NCBI RefSeq assembly: GCF_026898115.1
Contig: NZ_CP114036.1
Coordinates: 7,868,001-7,932,000 of the forward strand
Length of the DNA stretch: 64,000 nt
Reading direction: 5' to 3'
DNA from: Streptomyces sp. S465
Lineage (GTDB): Bacteria > Actinomycetota > Actinomycetes > Streptomycetales > Streptomycetaceae
The translations under genes and the position numbers were made by a program. The notes under the pieces are model-generated. The model did not search any database. It was not told the DNA's origin and saw nothing but the letters and a program-made list of their open reading frames with translations. How positions within the stretch are numbered: position 1 is the stretch's first letter; each line of letters starts with the position of its first letter. This document shows positions 23,645 through 32,426 of the stretch, in pieces.

Positions 23645-25624
23645 TCAGCGGACCCGGAAGTCCACGACCCGGTGCTCCCACAGCAGGAGCAGTGCGTCCA
23701 GGGTTTCCTCGTCGGCGGGCAGTCCGCGGGCCGCCGCCGACGTCGGCCCCGACGCGGCCGCCCGGAGCAGGCCGAACACCGGCTCCGACACGGCGACGGG
23801 CTTCGCCCCCTGGGTACGGAACGACACGACGCGGGTCACCGAGCCGTCGGCCGTCGCCACCTCGCGCAGCCGGGTCGCCGGGTGGAGCACCACGTCCGCG
23901 GTGTGGAGCACGGCGCGGAACCCGGGCTTGCGCCGGACCGCGTGGCCGGGCACGACGGCCAGGTCGAGCGTCGTGGTCACCAGACACCGCAGCACATCGC
24001 CCACCGACTGCACGATCGGCTCGGCGAAGTTGTTGAACGACGTGTTCAGCACCACCGGCACATCGGTGGCCGCGCGGAAACCGTCGATCAGCTCCCACAT
24101 CACCGGATTGGTGTCCCGGTGCACGGTCTGCACGCGTGCGCTGCCGTCCACATGGGTGACGGCGGGCAGCTTCTCCCGCCATTCGGGGCGGACGTCCACG
24201 ACGCAGCCCATGAAGTCCAGGCGCGCCTTGGTGGCGGTGAGGTCGAACACCTCGCGCGCGGACTCGGCGAGGACCGCGGGGGCGAAGGGCCGGAACCCCT
24301 CCCGCTTCTTGATCATCGCGTTGACCCGGTCGCGGCTGCCGGCGTCGCGGGGATCGGCCAGGATGCTGCGGTGGCCCAGGGCCCGCGGCCCGAACTCGGA
24401 CCGCCCGTGCGCCCAGCCCACGACCTGGCCGGACGCGACCGCCGACGCCGCGTACCGCGCCTCCTCACCCGGCGCGATCTCCTCCACGTCCACGAAGGCG
24501 CGCCACCCGGCCAGTTCGGCCCGCACCGCGTCCGGGCCGCCCAGGTCGGGCCCGAGGAAGGCGTTGACGAGCCCCTTGCCCCGGCGGCCGCCGGTGACCT
24601 CCGCCTGCCGGTGCTGTGCCGCACCCGCCGACGCGCCCGCGTCGTGCGACGCCGGGTGGACGAAGACCTCGTCGAACAGACCCCACTGGAGGACGCGGCC
24701 GTTGGCTGTCGAGTTGTGGGCCACGCCACCGGACAGACACAGCCGGGCAGCCCCGGTCTGCCGTGCCCAGTGGCTCAGCAGATGGCGCTCCACCTCCTCC
24801 AGCGTCGCCTGGAGGGCCGCCGCCAGGTCGGAGTCCTGCTGCCGGATCGGCTCACCGCGCCTGCGCGGTGCGAACCCGGCGTGCAGCAGGTGCTCCACCA
24901 CGGCGCCGCTGTTCATGGTGTACCCGCCGTCGTCCAGCAGTGCGTAGTACGGGCGGAAGCAGTCGCGGTACACCGATGGGTCACCGTAGGGCGCGAGTCC
25001 CATGACCTTGTACTCGTCGAAGCGGCGGAAGCCGAGGAACGGCAGCAGCGCCAGGTACAGATGTCCCAGCGAGTGCTGATCGGGGTAGCTGTGCAGCAGC
25101 TTCATGCCGCCGTCGGCGCAGTCGAACACCGAAACACCCTCGGCCTCGCCGTTGCCGTCGATGACCACCGCCAGCGCGCTGTCGAACCCCGAGTCGGCGA
25201 AGGAGCCGAACGCGTGGGCGCGGTGGTGCTTGGTGAAGTGGACGTCACCGTGCTGGAACTCCCGTCCCAGCGCCTCGGTGAGGCGCGTCGTCAGCAGCTC
25301 CCGCGCGGAGAGCACGGGCACATCGGGGAACTTCAGGTACTCGTGGCCGACCTCCAGATTGGCGTAGTCCTCCCCGAAGAAGAACGCCACGTCGTCGACG
25401 TCCTCCGCGCGCACGCCGGCCAGCTCCAGGCAAGCCTTCGCCGCCGAGGCGGGGAACAGGTTGGAGTGCTTGAGCCGGTTGAGACGTTCCTCCTCGACCG
25501 CGGCGACCACCGTCCCGTCCACCACCAGGGCCGCGGCGGAGTCGTGGAACAGCCACTCCGGTACGTCGGGCATGAACGTCCCGGCCAGGTCGGCGAAGCT
25601 GCCCGTGATACCCAGTGTGATCAT
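23645..25624 (-). CDS. Carbamoyltransferase (NodU/CmcH/TobZ family)
   Basis: 659 residues from an ATG with GAGGAGG upstream, full length. The N-terminal Kae1-like domain has the metal motif HHRAHAFGSF, DGNGEAEGVSVF and CLSGGVAHNSTANG. The C-terminal YrdC-like domain has GWAHGRSEFGPRALGHRSILADPR and VVLNTSFNNFAEPIV. It uses carbamoyl phosphate and ATP to form carbamoyl adenylate, then transfers the carbamoyl group to a hydroxyl, usually on an antibiotic sugar or aglycone. It lies 16 bp after the 25641-26072 gene in the same operon. The product of the locus therefore probably carries a carbamate. Confidence 0.93.
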   Translation of the reverse strand: MITLGITGSFADLAGTFMPDVPEWLFHDSAAALVVDGTVVAAVEEERLNRLKHSNLFPASAAKACLELAGVRAEDVDDVAFFFGEDYANLEVGHEYLKFPDVPVLSARELLTTRLTEALGREFQHGDVHFTKHHRAHAFGSFADSGFDSALAVVIDGNGEAEGVSVFDCADGGMKLLHSYPDQHSLGHLYLALLPFLGFRRFDEYKVMGLAPYGDPSVYRDCFRPYYALLDDGGYTMNSGAVVEHLLHAGFAPRRRGEPIRQQDSDLAAALQATLEEVERHLLSHWARQTGAARLCLSGGVAHNSTANGRVLQWGLFDEVFVHPASHDAGASAGAAQHRQAEVTGGRRGKGLVNAFLGPDLGGPDAVRAELAGWRAFVDVEEIAPGEEARYAASAVASGQVVGWAHGRSEFGPRALGHRSILADPRDAGSRDRVNAMIKKREGFRPFAPAVLAESAREVFDLTATKARLDFMGCVVDVRPEWREKLPAVTHVDGSARVQTVHRDTNPVMWELIDGFRAATDVPVVLNTSFNNFAEPIVQSVGDVLRCLVTTTLDLAVVPGHAVRRKPGFRAVLHTADVVLHPATRLREVATADGSVTRVVSFRTQGAKPVAVSEPVFGLLRAAASGPTSAAARGLPADEETLDALLLLWEHRVVDFRVR

Positions 25625-25640
25625 CTGCTGCCTCCTCGCG

Positions 25641-26072
25641 TCACGCGGCTGTCCAGCGCAGTGCAGTGGCCTCACCCTCGTCGACCCGGTAGGCGGCGCG
25701 CCCGTCGACCACGACCTGGGCGCCGGCGCCCAGCCGCACGGTCCACGCGGGCGGCTCCTCGTCCGCGGCGGGCCGCCACGCCTGGCCGCCGTGGGCGATG
25801 GACACGGTGGCATCGCCGGTCGTGGTCAGGACGACCACCGAACGGACCGGTCCCAGGGCGTGCGCCGGGTCCGGCTTCTCCACGGAGATCCACGCACCGT
25901 GTGCGGCGGCCTGCTCACCGGGCCCACGACCCGCGCCCAGCAGCGAGCCGACGACGTCCAGCCCCTCGTCGGCGTACGCCCATCCCCGCAGCGCCACGGC
26001 CCGAGCGGCCAGATCGGCCGACTCGAACTTCATCCGCGCATCGCGCGTCGATCGCGTCTGGTCCACGTTCAC
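25641..26072 (-). CDS. Unrecognised 143-residue protein
   Basis: No family recognised. The GTG start overlaps the radical SAM stop (GTGA), and the gene precedes the carbamoyltransferase by 16 bp. Residues 10-60 look helical (FESADLAARAVALRGWAYADEGLDVVGSLL). The C-terminal half looks like beta strands (SVVVLTTTGDATVSIAHGG, WTVRLGAGAQVVVDGRAAYRV). There is no signal peptide or membrane segment. It may be an accessory protein to the radical SAM enzyme or the carbamoyltransferase. Confidence 0.7.
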   Translation of the reverse strand: MNVDQTRSTRDARMKFESADLAARAVALRGWAYADEGLDVVGSLLGAGRGPGEQAAAHGAWISVEKPDPAHALGPVRSVVVLTTTGDATVSIAHGGQAWRPAADEEPPAWTVRLGAGAQVVVDGRAAYRVDEGEATALRWTAA

Positions 26073-27313
26073 GCTCCCGTCTCGTGGGACACCGCCGGCA
26101 GCACATCGAAGCCGTCGTACCAAGCCCTGGTCCGGCCCGCGTCGAGCAGGCGCGGATTGAACCACTCCCACCGCGCGCCATCCGGCTCGGTCACCTCCCG
26201 GTGGAACCGGTGGAAGCCCTCCTTCTGCCGCCTGGCCTCCCGGAACGACTGGCCGAACGCGCACTTGGCGCAGATGGCCATCTCGGCGTTGCGGGAGCGG
26301 AACTCGCGGGACTCCGGCTTCGCCCAGATCTCCTCGAGCGTCTCGTGCTGAAGGTTGCCGAGCACCTTCTCGCCGTTGTAGTCGTGGCAGCACGGGACGA
26401 CCCGCCCGTCCCACAGGATGGCCACGGAGTTCCACGGCCGGGTGCACGGTTCGGTGTAACCGGCCGACGTGTGCTCGCCCAGCTCGGCCACCAGCTCGTC
26501 GTCGAAGTCCCAGCGCTCGAGCCGGATCACCACACCGCGGTCGACACCGAGCTCCTCGCAGTAGGCGAGGAACCGCTCGGCCTCATCGTTGTTGGCGTGC
26601 ATATTGATCATCTGGAGGGTGAGGCTGGTGTCGTAGCCGCCCTCGTCGCGCAACCGCACCAGCTCGCGCAGATTGCGGTCGGCGACGTCGAGCCGGGCCG
26701 CCCGGCCGCGGATGGACTTGTAGACGTCCGGGTCCAGGGAGTCCAGCGACAGCACCATGTTCGCGATGCCCGCGGTGAGGACCGCCTCGGCCCGCTTGGG
26801 CAGCAGACTCGGCGGATTGCACGACAGGCCGGTGCGCACGCCGTGGCTCAGCGCGATGGCGATGGCCTCGCCGACGCCCTTGTGCAGCAAGGACTCCCCG
26901 AAGTGGTGCAGTGCGCAGAACTTCGTGTCACCGCTGACCTGGCTCATGATCGAGTCGAACAGCTCCAGCGACATGTCGCCGAGGCCGCGGTCCATCTCGA
27001 AGGTGCGCGGGCACATCTTGCAGGTGTACGGGCAGCGGTTGGTCAGCTCGATCTGCTCGATCTTGGGCAGTCGGCCCGCCTGCCGGGACGGACCGCTGTC
27101 GAGCCACCTGTTGGCCTCGTCGCGGTCCGCGAAGACCAGTTCCATCTCCTCGGCGACCGCGGGGAGGCCGATCGGATCGGACGGCGAGTTGTAGATCGCC
27201 TCCAGCGCCTCCACGGTCGCCCAGGTGTCGACGGCCTGCTTCTTGGTGATGTGGTTGGTGAGGACGACGGCGTCGTCGACCTGCCGGTAGCTGAAGAACG
27301 GCAGCAGATACAC
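26069..27313 (-). CDS. Radical SAM/SPASM enzyme
   Basis: 414 residues from a GTG one base after the dioxygenase stop. The radical SAM cluster motif is CPYTCKMC (CX3CX2C, around residue 100). A C-terminal SPASM-type region holds further cysteines (CTRPWNSVAILWDGRVVPCC, AICAKCAFG), enough for at least one auxiliary iron-sulfur cluster. Related SPASM enzymes BtrN, SpeY and HygY oxidise aminocyclitol hydroxyls by hydrogen abstraction. With sugar dehydrogenases, an aminotransferase and a carbamoyltransferase nearby, oxidation or epimerisation of a sugar is the most likely role. Peptide modification is less likely because no precursor peptide was found. Confidence 0.87.
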   Translation of the reverse strand: MYLLPFFSYRQVDDAVVLTNHITKKQAVDTWATVEALEAIYNSPSDPIGLPAVAEEMELVFADRDEANRWLDSGPSRQAGRLPKIEQIELTNRCPYTCKMCPRTFEMDRGLGDMSLELFDSIMSQVSGDTKFCALHHFGESLLHKGVGEAIAIALSHGVRTGLSCNPPSLLPKRAEAVLTAGIANMVLSLDSLDPDVYKSIRGRAARLDVADRNLRELVRLRDEGGYDTSLTLQMINMHANNDEAERFLAYCEELGVDRGVVIRLERWDFDDELVAELGEHTSAGYTEPCTRPWNSVAILWDGRVVPCCHDYNGEKVLGNLQHETLEEIWAKPESREFRSRNAEMAICAKCAFGQSFREARRQKEGFHRFHREVTEPDGARWEWFNPRLLDAGRTRAWYDGFDVLPAVSHETGA

Positions 27314-27314
27314 G

Positions 27315-28154
27315 TCAGACCTCCGCGACCTTGTCCGCAGTGGCCTCCTCCTCGTACACCGCGTCACCGTGGAACAGCCGCCACCGCAGCTCGTCGACGG
27401 TCGTGGGCGGTACGTTGTGCACGTTCAGATACCGCCGGGCGCGCGGGCTGAGCCGGGCGAGCACGTCCTCGGGCACGGCGCGGGTGAAGTCCATCTGCGG
27501 CCGGTACCAGGGCGCGGTGAACAACGTCTTGATCAGGGCGCGTGGCACGTCCGAGCCGTTGGTGCCCGCACAGTGCCAGATCCGCGCGTCGAACACGACG
27601 CCGTCACCGGGCTCGACCTCCAACGGCACCGACAGCGGCGCCATCACCTCGGGGTCCGGCTCGTCGGCGAGGGTGAGGTGGCTGCCGGGGACGACCCAGG
27701 TGGCGCCGTTCTCCTCGCGCACCCGGTCGAAGTAGTAAAGGACGTTGACACCGGGAATCCTGTTGGGCGGGAACGACACACCGGTGACGTCCATCAGGTC
27801 CGTGTGGTAGTCCCACGGGTAGCGCCCCTGCCCTGGGAACAGGGTCAGGGCGTCAAAGCAGTTGAGTATGCCCCGTGGGCCGAGGAACGCGTCGACGATG
27901 TCGAGCGCGGGCGAGGTCTCCAGCAGGGCGTGGAAGACATCGTCGGCGGCGGCCAGGTTGCGCAGCGCGCCGCGTTCCCGCATTCCGACGAGGCGCTCGA
28001 CGCCATGGGTCTCGTCGTCCAGCTCCGACAACCGGTGCAGTGCTTCTCTGGTCCGCCGGGTCTCCTCGGGCGAGAGGACGCCCGGAAGCACCGCGTACCC
28101 TGTCGTCCGCACCTTGCCGATCACGTGGTCGAGGTCGATCGCACTGGCAGGCAA
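27315..28154 (-). CDS. PhyH-type Fe(II)/2-oxoglutarate dioxygenase
   Basis: 279 residues. The best start is a TTG with GGGGAGAAGG just upstream; the frame stays open further but without a ribosome site. Iron ligands are HTD (YHTDLMD, near residue 150) and the distal His in RIWHCAGTN; the 2-oxoglutarate Arg is in PRALIKTLF. Family members hydroxylate, desaturate or epimerise small molecules using O2. It heads the leftward operon, which continues with the radical SAM enzyme, the small protein, the carbamoyltransferase and VOC copy 2. The substrate is unknown. Confidence 0.88.
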   Translation of the reverse strand: MPASAIDLDHVIGKVRTTGYAVLPGVLSPEETRRTREALHRLSELDDETHGVERLVGMRERGALRNLAAADDVFHALLETSPALDIVDAFLGPRGILNCFDALTLFPGQGRYPWDYHTDLMDVTGVSFPPNRIPGVNVLYYFDRVREENGATWVVPGSHLTLADEPDPEVMAPLSVPLEVEPGDGVVFDARIWHCAGTNGSDVPRALIKTLFTAPWYRPQMDFTRAVPEDVLARLSPRARRYLNVHNVPPTTVDELRWRLFHGDAVYEEEATADKVAEV

Positions 28155-28232
28155 TGGCCTTCTCCCCTCGCGGTACGCACTTCGTCTTCCTGGCGCGACA
28201 CTGGAGGCCGAGTTTTCAGCAACCGGTGGTGG

Positions 28233-28278
28233 CCGTCCACGGTTCGCGATCGTCACGATGCTGCACGACCACAAGCTG
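28233..28278 (+). repeat. 46-bp shared intergenic element, copy 2
   Basis: CCGTCCA (28233-28239), 17 bases, then GATGCTGCACGACCACAA-G-CTG (28257-28278), matching copy 1 at 8175-8220 in both blocks and in spacing. The ATG at 28258 opens a 36-codon frame (MLHDHKLSRGRAG...) that stops 3 bases before the GTG of the GlfT2 paralogue and could be a translated leader. It lies between the divergent dioxygenase operon and the glycosyltransferase gene. Confidence 0.7.
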
Positions 28279-28371
28279 TCCAGGGGCAGGGCAGGGGACT
28301 GGGCGCAGCGGGTTGACAGGTCTGTGCCGGGCCCAGATCGTTTGAGACGTCATCGTCGAAGGAGCTGAAAA

Positions 28372-30279
28372 GTGGCAACGATCGCTGATGGTGTGCACCA
28401 GAGCGTGCGGAAGACTCTTTGGCGAACTGTTCAGCAGACACGCTTTCCGCTTGACCGCCCCATCGAAACGCTGCCCCTCTACGTCTCCTCTCATGCTGAA
28501 TCCCTGACGGCGGGCGATGCGAACGGTACAGGGAACGACGAAAGGGCAGTCGTTTCGGGTGGAGTTGCGTCCATGGCGGCCTACTTCAGCGCCTTCCCGG
28601 CCAGTTATTGGCACACCTGGACGTCGCGTCGTCACGTCAGGTTGAAAATCACGGTGAACGGCGCGTGCACGGTGACGGTTCTCAGGTCGGACGAGCACGG
28701 CGACGCAACGCGGGTGCTTTCCAAGGACGCGGCGCAGGACGGTTCCTTCGACGAGGTTCTGCCCTTGGACGCATTCCAGCGAGGTGGGTGGTACTGGTTC
28801 GAGGTCGCCCCGCAGGGTCCGGCCGTCCGGATCGTGAATGCCGAATGGCAGGTGCAGGACGACCGCGGAAAGCAGGGCACCGTGACGGTCGTGATCACGA
28901 CTCATGATCGACCGGAAACCTGTATGGGCCTTCTGAAGAGTTTCGGTGAGGTGATCGGCCTCGGCGGACGGGTGGAACATATCGTCGTCGTCGATCACGG
29001 CCGGCGGTATCCGGTCGAGGACAATCCGCACTTCGGTGACCTTGACCCCGAAGTGATCCGTCGGCTGCGGGTCGTGAAGCAGCGGAACCTGGGCGGAGCC
29101 GGAGGGTTCGGGCGCGGCATGTACGAAGCCATCAGGGAGGAACTGAGTGATTACGTAGTCGTCATGGACGATGACGTGGCCGTGGACCCGGAAAGCTTCA
29201 TCAGGGGCTTGGCTTTCGCCGATTTCTGCCGGGATCCCACGATCGTGGGTGCCCATATGTTCGAGATGAACGAACCGTGTGTGCTGTCCACGTTCGGTGA
29301 GGGGATCGACCGGCGTGACTACATGTGGGATTCGGTACCCGGAGTTGTTGATTCATTCGACTTGTCGCTCCATGACCTGCGGAAGACTCCCTGGCTCCAC
29401 CGGCGTTTCGATGTCGACTACAACGCCTGGTGGACATGTCTCATTCCGGTCGACGTCATAAAATCCATTGGGCTTCCGCTGCCTGTTTTCATCAAGTGGG
29501 ATGATATCGAGTACGGGCTCCGGGCCGGTGCGCATGGCATCCCCACGGTCAGTCTTCCGGGGTTCGGGGTATGGCACGAGTCCTGGCGGGAGAAGGACGC
29601 TCACAATTGGCAAGCCTATTATCTTCTGCGTAATCGCTGCATTGCCGCCTTGATCCACTCGCCGCATCGTCGCGGCACCGGCGTTGTCCTGACGAATCTC
29701 GCCTTCGATATCGAGTCGCTGTTGTGCATGCGCTACTCGACTGCCGCTCTCAGGTGCCAAGCGCTGATCGATCTGCATCGAGAGCCGGCGGATCTGCTCC
29801 GGGAGTCCGATGGCAAACTGGCGTCATTGAACAGCTTGCGCCAGGGTTTCCTTGATGCCTCGGAACGGGCTGAGGACCCCGATGACATCTCAGTCGAAGC
29901 GACACCGCACAGGAGCGATCACACATCGCCGAAAAGCAAGATCGCCACACTGCTGCGGATCTGCGCGCTGATATGCCGACACGCGTTCACGGACCGGCGG
30001 CATACGGTTGCCCCGGTGCTTCCTGCCGCGATGGACGAATGGCGGGACATCGGTCACCGTGACGCGGTCGACATCTACTTTCCCAATGGGAATCTGGTGT
30101 CCCGGCGCAGGCGGAGCCGTTCGCTGTTCGTGAGTTCCCTCAAAGGCTTGCTGAAGGAGCATGCGCGGCTCTGGTGGAATTGGCCGAAATTGGCCCGGAT
30201 GTATCGGGCGTCGGCGAGCCACCTGGTCTCGCCGGACACCCAGGGGGCGTTCCTTTTCGATGCGAAGGAGTCCCGCTGA
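28372..30279 (+). CDS. Second GlfT2-like galactofuranosyltransferase
   Basis: 635 residues from a GTG with AAGGAG 7 bases upstream. It has the same layout as 4665-6542: an N-terminal beta domain (FSAFPASYWHTW, GWYWFEVAPQG), the metal motif VMDDDVAVDPES, KWDDIEYGLRAGAHG with the catalytic acid, and the WHESW histidine motif. It is a diverged paralogue, not a recent copy. Codon use is visibly less G/C-rich at third positions than in the neighbours, which suggests separate acquisition. Together with the flippase beyond it, it may build and export a galactofuranose-containing glycan. The acceptor is unknown. Confidence 0.87.
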   Translation: MATIADGVHQSVRKTLWRTVQQTRFPLDRPIETLPLYVSSHAESLTAGDANGTGNDERAVVSGGVASMAAYFSAFPASYWHTWTSRRHVRLKITVNGACTVTVLRSDEHGDATRVLSKDAAQDGSFDEVLPLDAFQRGGWYWFEVAPQGPAVRIVNAEWQVQDDRGKQGTVTVVITTHDRPETCMGLLKSFGEVIGLGGRVEHIVVVDHGRRYPVEDNPHFGDLDPEVIRRLRVVKQRNLGGAGGFGRGMYEAIREELSDYVVVMDDDVAVDPESFIRGLAFADFCRDPTIVGAHMFEMNEPCVLSTFGEGIDRRDYMWDSVPGVVDSFDLSLHDLRKTPWLHRRFDVDYNAWWTCLIPVDVIKSIGLPLPVFIKWDDIEYGLRAGAHGIPTVSLPGFGVWHESWREKDAHNWQAYYLLRNRCIAALIHSPHRRGTGVVLTNLAFDIESLLCMRYSTAALRCQALIDLHREPADLLRESDGKLASLNSLRQGFLDASERAEDPDDISVEATPHRSDHTSPKSKIATLLRICALICRHAFTDRRHTVAPVLPAAMDEWRDIGHRDAVDIYFPNGNLVSRRRRSRSLFVSSLKGLLKEHARLWWNWPKLARMYRASASHLVSPDTQGAFLFDAKESR

Positions 30280-30292
30280 CCCCGCTCGGACG

Positions 30293-30334
30293 ACGGTGTG
30301 CGGTGCCGCGCGATACGGCGGCACCGCACACCGT
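30293..30334. terminator. Bidirectional hairpin terminator
   Basis: Perfect 16-base arms at 30293-30308 and 30319-30334 around a 10-base loop, placed between the convergent GlfT2 paralogue and flippase genes. Confidence 0.85.
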
Positions 30335-30354
30335 GCGGGTCACGAAGAACCGAG

Positions 30355-31596
30355 TCAGCCCTCCGCGCCCACGAGTTCGGCTCGCGGCGCCTCCTTCAGC
30401 TCGCGGAGAGCCGTCAGCACGGCCCAGAGCTGGTAGAGAAGTACGGTCAGCTCCGCGACCGCCAGAGCGGCCAAGGCGCCGGCGGTGCCGTAGTGGTGGC
30501 CGATCGCGGGCACGAGCACCAATCCGACGACGGCCCCGAGGATGGTGCTGGTCAGAACCTTGGCAAAGAGACCGAGACTGGCCAGGCACACGATGCCCGT
30601 GACTTGCGAGAGAGCGATGGCGCCGACGATGAGGCCCAGGAAAAGCGAAGAGGCAAGCGAAATCGAGATTTCGCCGTCCGTGGTGAGGCGAAGAATGGGT
30701 GCGGCGGTGCACGCGGCGGCGGTCGCCAACGTGGCGGAGGTTGCCACCCCGATCACCAGTGCCCGAAGGATTCTGGGGACCACCAGCCGCTGATCTGTCG
30801 AGGGCACCCAGCCCTGGAGAACCTTGGTGACAGGCGTCGCCAGAGAGAGTGCGGACCGCTCGAGGCGTTCCGCCGCGGCGAAGGACGCGACCGCACCGTG
30901 GTTCACGGCTGCCAGAAGAAGCACGGGGAGCGTCACATACAGCGCTGTCGTGGCACCCGTGGCCGCGGCGGCGGCATCCTTGCGCAACGCCGCCACGACA
31001 TTGGAGAAGTGGAAGTCACTGGCACGCAGCCGTCGCGAACCCAGAATCTGTACGGACGCGACAACAGGACTTACCATCGCGCCCAGCAACGGCAGCACAA
31101 GAATCGGCAGCACAAACCCGGACAGCACCGTCAGCCAAGCACCCAACAGAGTTGCCGCTACGTTCGGAACGGTTTCGAGAAGAACCAAGGAACGACTGTC
31201 GCCCGTGCCGATGTAGAACCAGGACGGCGACAGTCCGGAAAGCGTTCCGGTCAGACCCGCGACGATGGCCAGGTAGGAGTGATCGGTGGCGAACCAGAGG
31301 CCGATCACTCCGAAAAAGACGGCGGGAACGAACAACCATATCCGCGCGCCGATCGACTCGGCATAGTAGTCTTTGCGTGCCTGTGGATCTGCTCGGGCGA
31401 TGACCGGTGGCCCGGCAATTTCCCACCCCCATATGACGGCAATTGCTCCAATCACTCCGAAGGCCTGTCCGATGGCGACAGTTCCGTAGGTGTCCGCATC
31501 GGCGACCCGGGAGACTGCCCACAGCACGATGAACGACGGGACCGTGGACATGACCGAGTCGACCATGAATAACGACAACCGTCGTGTCATTACCAT
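30355..31596 (-). CDS. Wzx-like polysaccharide flippase
   Basis: 413 residues, almost entirely hydrophobic with about 12 predicted membrane spans (for example IVLWAVSRVAD, IWLFVPAVFFGVIGLWF, VLPILVLPLLGAMVSPVVASV, LFLGLIVGAIALSQVTGIVCLASLGLF). The LSGLSPSWFYIGTGD segment is characteristic of the MOP/Wzx polysaccharide transporter family. It would move a lipid-linked glycan across the membrane. The neighbouring GlfT2 paralogue and the mutase at 3.5 kb make a galactofuranose-bearing lipid-linked product the likely cargo. An AGGAGG sequence lies upstream but is not correctly spaced to any standard in-frame start, so the 5' end is uncertain. Confidence 0.82.
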   Translation of the reverse strand: MVMTRRLSLFMVDSVMSTVPSFIVLWAVSRVADADTYGTVAIGQAFGVIGAIAVIWGWEIAGPPVIARADPQARKDYYAESIGARIWLFVPAVFFGVIGLWFATDHSYLAIVAGLTGTLSGLSPSWFYIGTGDSRSLVLLETVPNVAATLLGAWLTVLSGFVLPILVLPLLGAMVSPVVASVQILGSRRLRASDFHFSNVVAALRKDAAAAATGATTALYVTLPVLLLAAVNHGAVASFAAAERLERSALSLATPVTKVLQGWVPSTDQRLVVPRILRALVIGVATSATLATAAACTAAPILRLTTDGEISISLASSLFLGLIVGAIALSQVTGIVCLASLGLFAKVLTSTILGAVVGLVLVPAIGHHYGTAGALAALAVAELTVLLYQLWAVLTALRELKEAPRAELVGAEG

Positions 31597-31723
31597 GACA
31601 TTGCCCTGCTTGGCGCCTATGACAAGCCTCCTCGTTCGACTGGTGGTGGCAGCTGCCGACTTGACGACGCGTTCGACCCGCAGCGCCAGAGCCTATACCG
31701 TCACCACGGACGACCGTGCGGTG

Positions 31724-32350
31724 CTAAAGGGCGCCCCGACGTGCCCAGAACAGGGCATGTCCGCCGGCGCCTTCCGGAACGAACTCTTCCCGTTCGACGG
31801 TCAGACCGGCCTCAGTGATCCAGGTGCGGTTCGTGGCCGCGTCGGCGTGGCTCCACCACATCGCGGCACCGCTACCGAGCCAGTTCTCCTCGACATCGGT
31901 CCGCGCACCGTACCCGGTGGTGGCCACGAACCAGCCCCCCGGGCGCAGCCACTCGGCGATCCTCCGCAGCAACGGCGGCTGTTCGGGCAGCGGAATATGG
32001 ATGAGAGCGTAGAAGGAAACGACCGCGTCGAAGGAAGCGGCTTCGAAGGACACGGCCGATGCGTCGGCGCAGATGAACTCCGCCTCGGGCACCCGCGCCC
32101 TGGCCCGTCGAATCTGTACCTCGCTGATGTCGACACCGATGACCCGGTAGCCATCGGCGGCCAGATCACGGGCGACCGGCACCCCGCTTCCGCATCCCAG
32201 GTCCAGCACCGTCCCGCCGGGCGGGATCCGTTGCCGCACATCGCTGAGCCACTGCCGGTACTTCGTCTCCGCGCCATATGCCTCGTCATAGCGCGAGGAG
32301 GCAATGTCGTACCCACGCCGGACAATCTCTTTGGGGTCTTCGGGGTCCAC
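31724..32350 (-). CDS. Class I SAM-dependent methyltransferase
   Basis: 208 residues from a GTG. Motif I is VLDLGCGSGVPVA, motif II lies around VIGVDISEVQIRRAR, and DAVVSFYALIHIPL is a typical post-I segment. The substrate is unknown. It lies outside the polyketide island and faces away from it, so a role as the missing extender-unit O-methyltransferase is possible but not supported by position. It may simply belong to the conserved chromosome flanking the sugar cluster. Confidence 0.85.
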   Translation of the reverse strand: MDPEDPKEIVRRGYDIASSRYDEAYGAETKYRQWLSDVRQRIPPGGTVLDLGCGSGVPVARDLAADGYRVIGVDISEVQIRRARARVPEAEFICADASAVSFEAASFDAVVSFYALIHIPLPEQPPLLRRIAEWLRPGGWFVATTGYGARTDVEENWLGSGAAMWWSHADAATNRTWITEAGLTVEREEFVPEGAGGHALFWARRGAL

Positions 32351-32426
32351 GCCGGGCTAACGCCGCCCACGAGGCCGGAGCCTCGCTCGGTGGACTTCTT
32401 TCACCCATCGCTGTCCCTCGTTTGGA

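Noticed and set aside
23504..27451. A 1315-codon open frame on the plus strand
   Set aside because: It lies opposite the carbamoyltransferase, small protein and radical SAM genes, all of which have clear family motifs.
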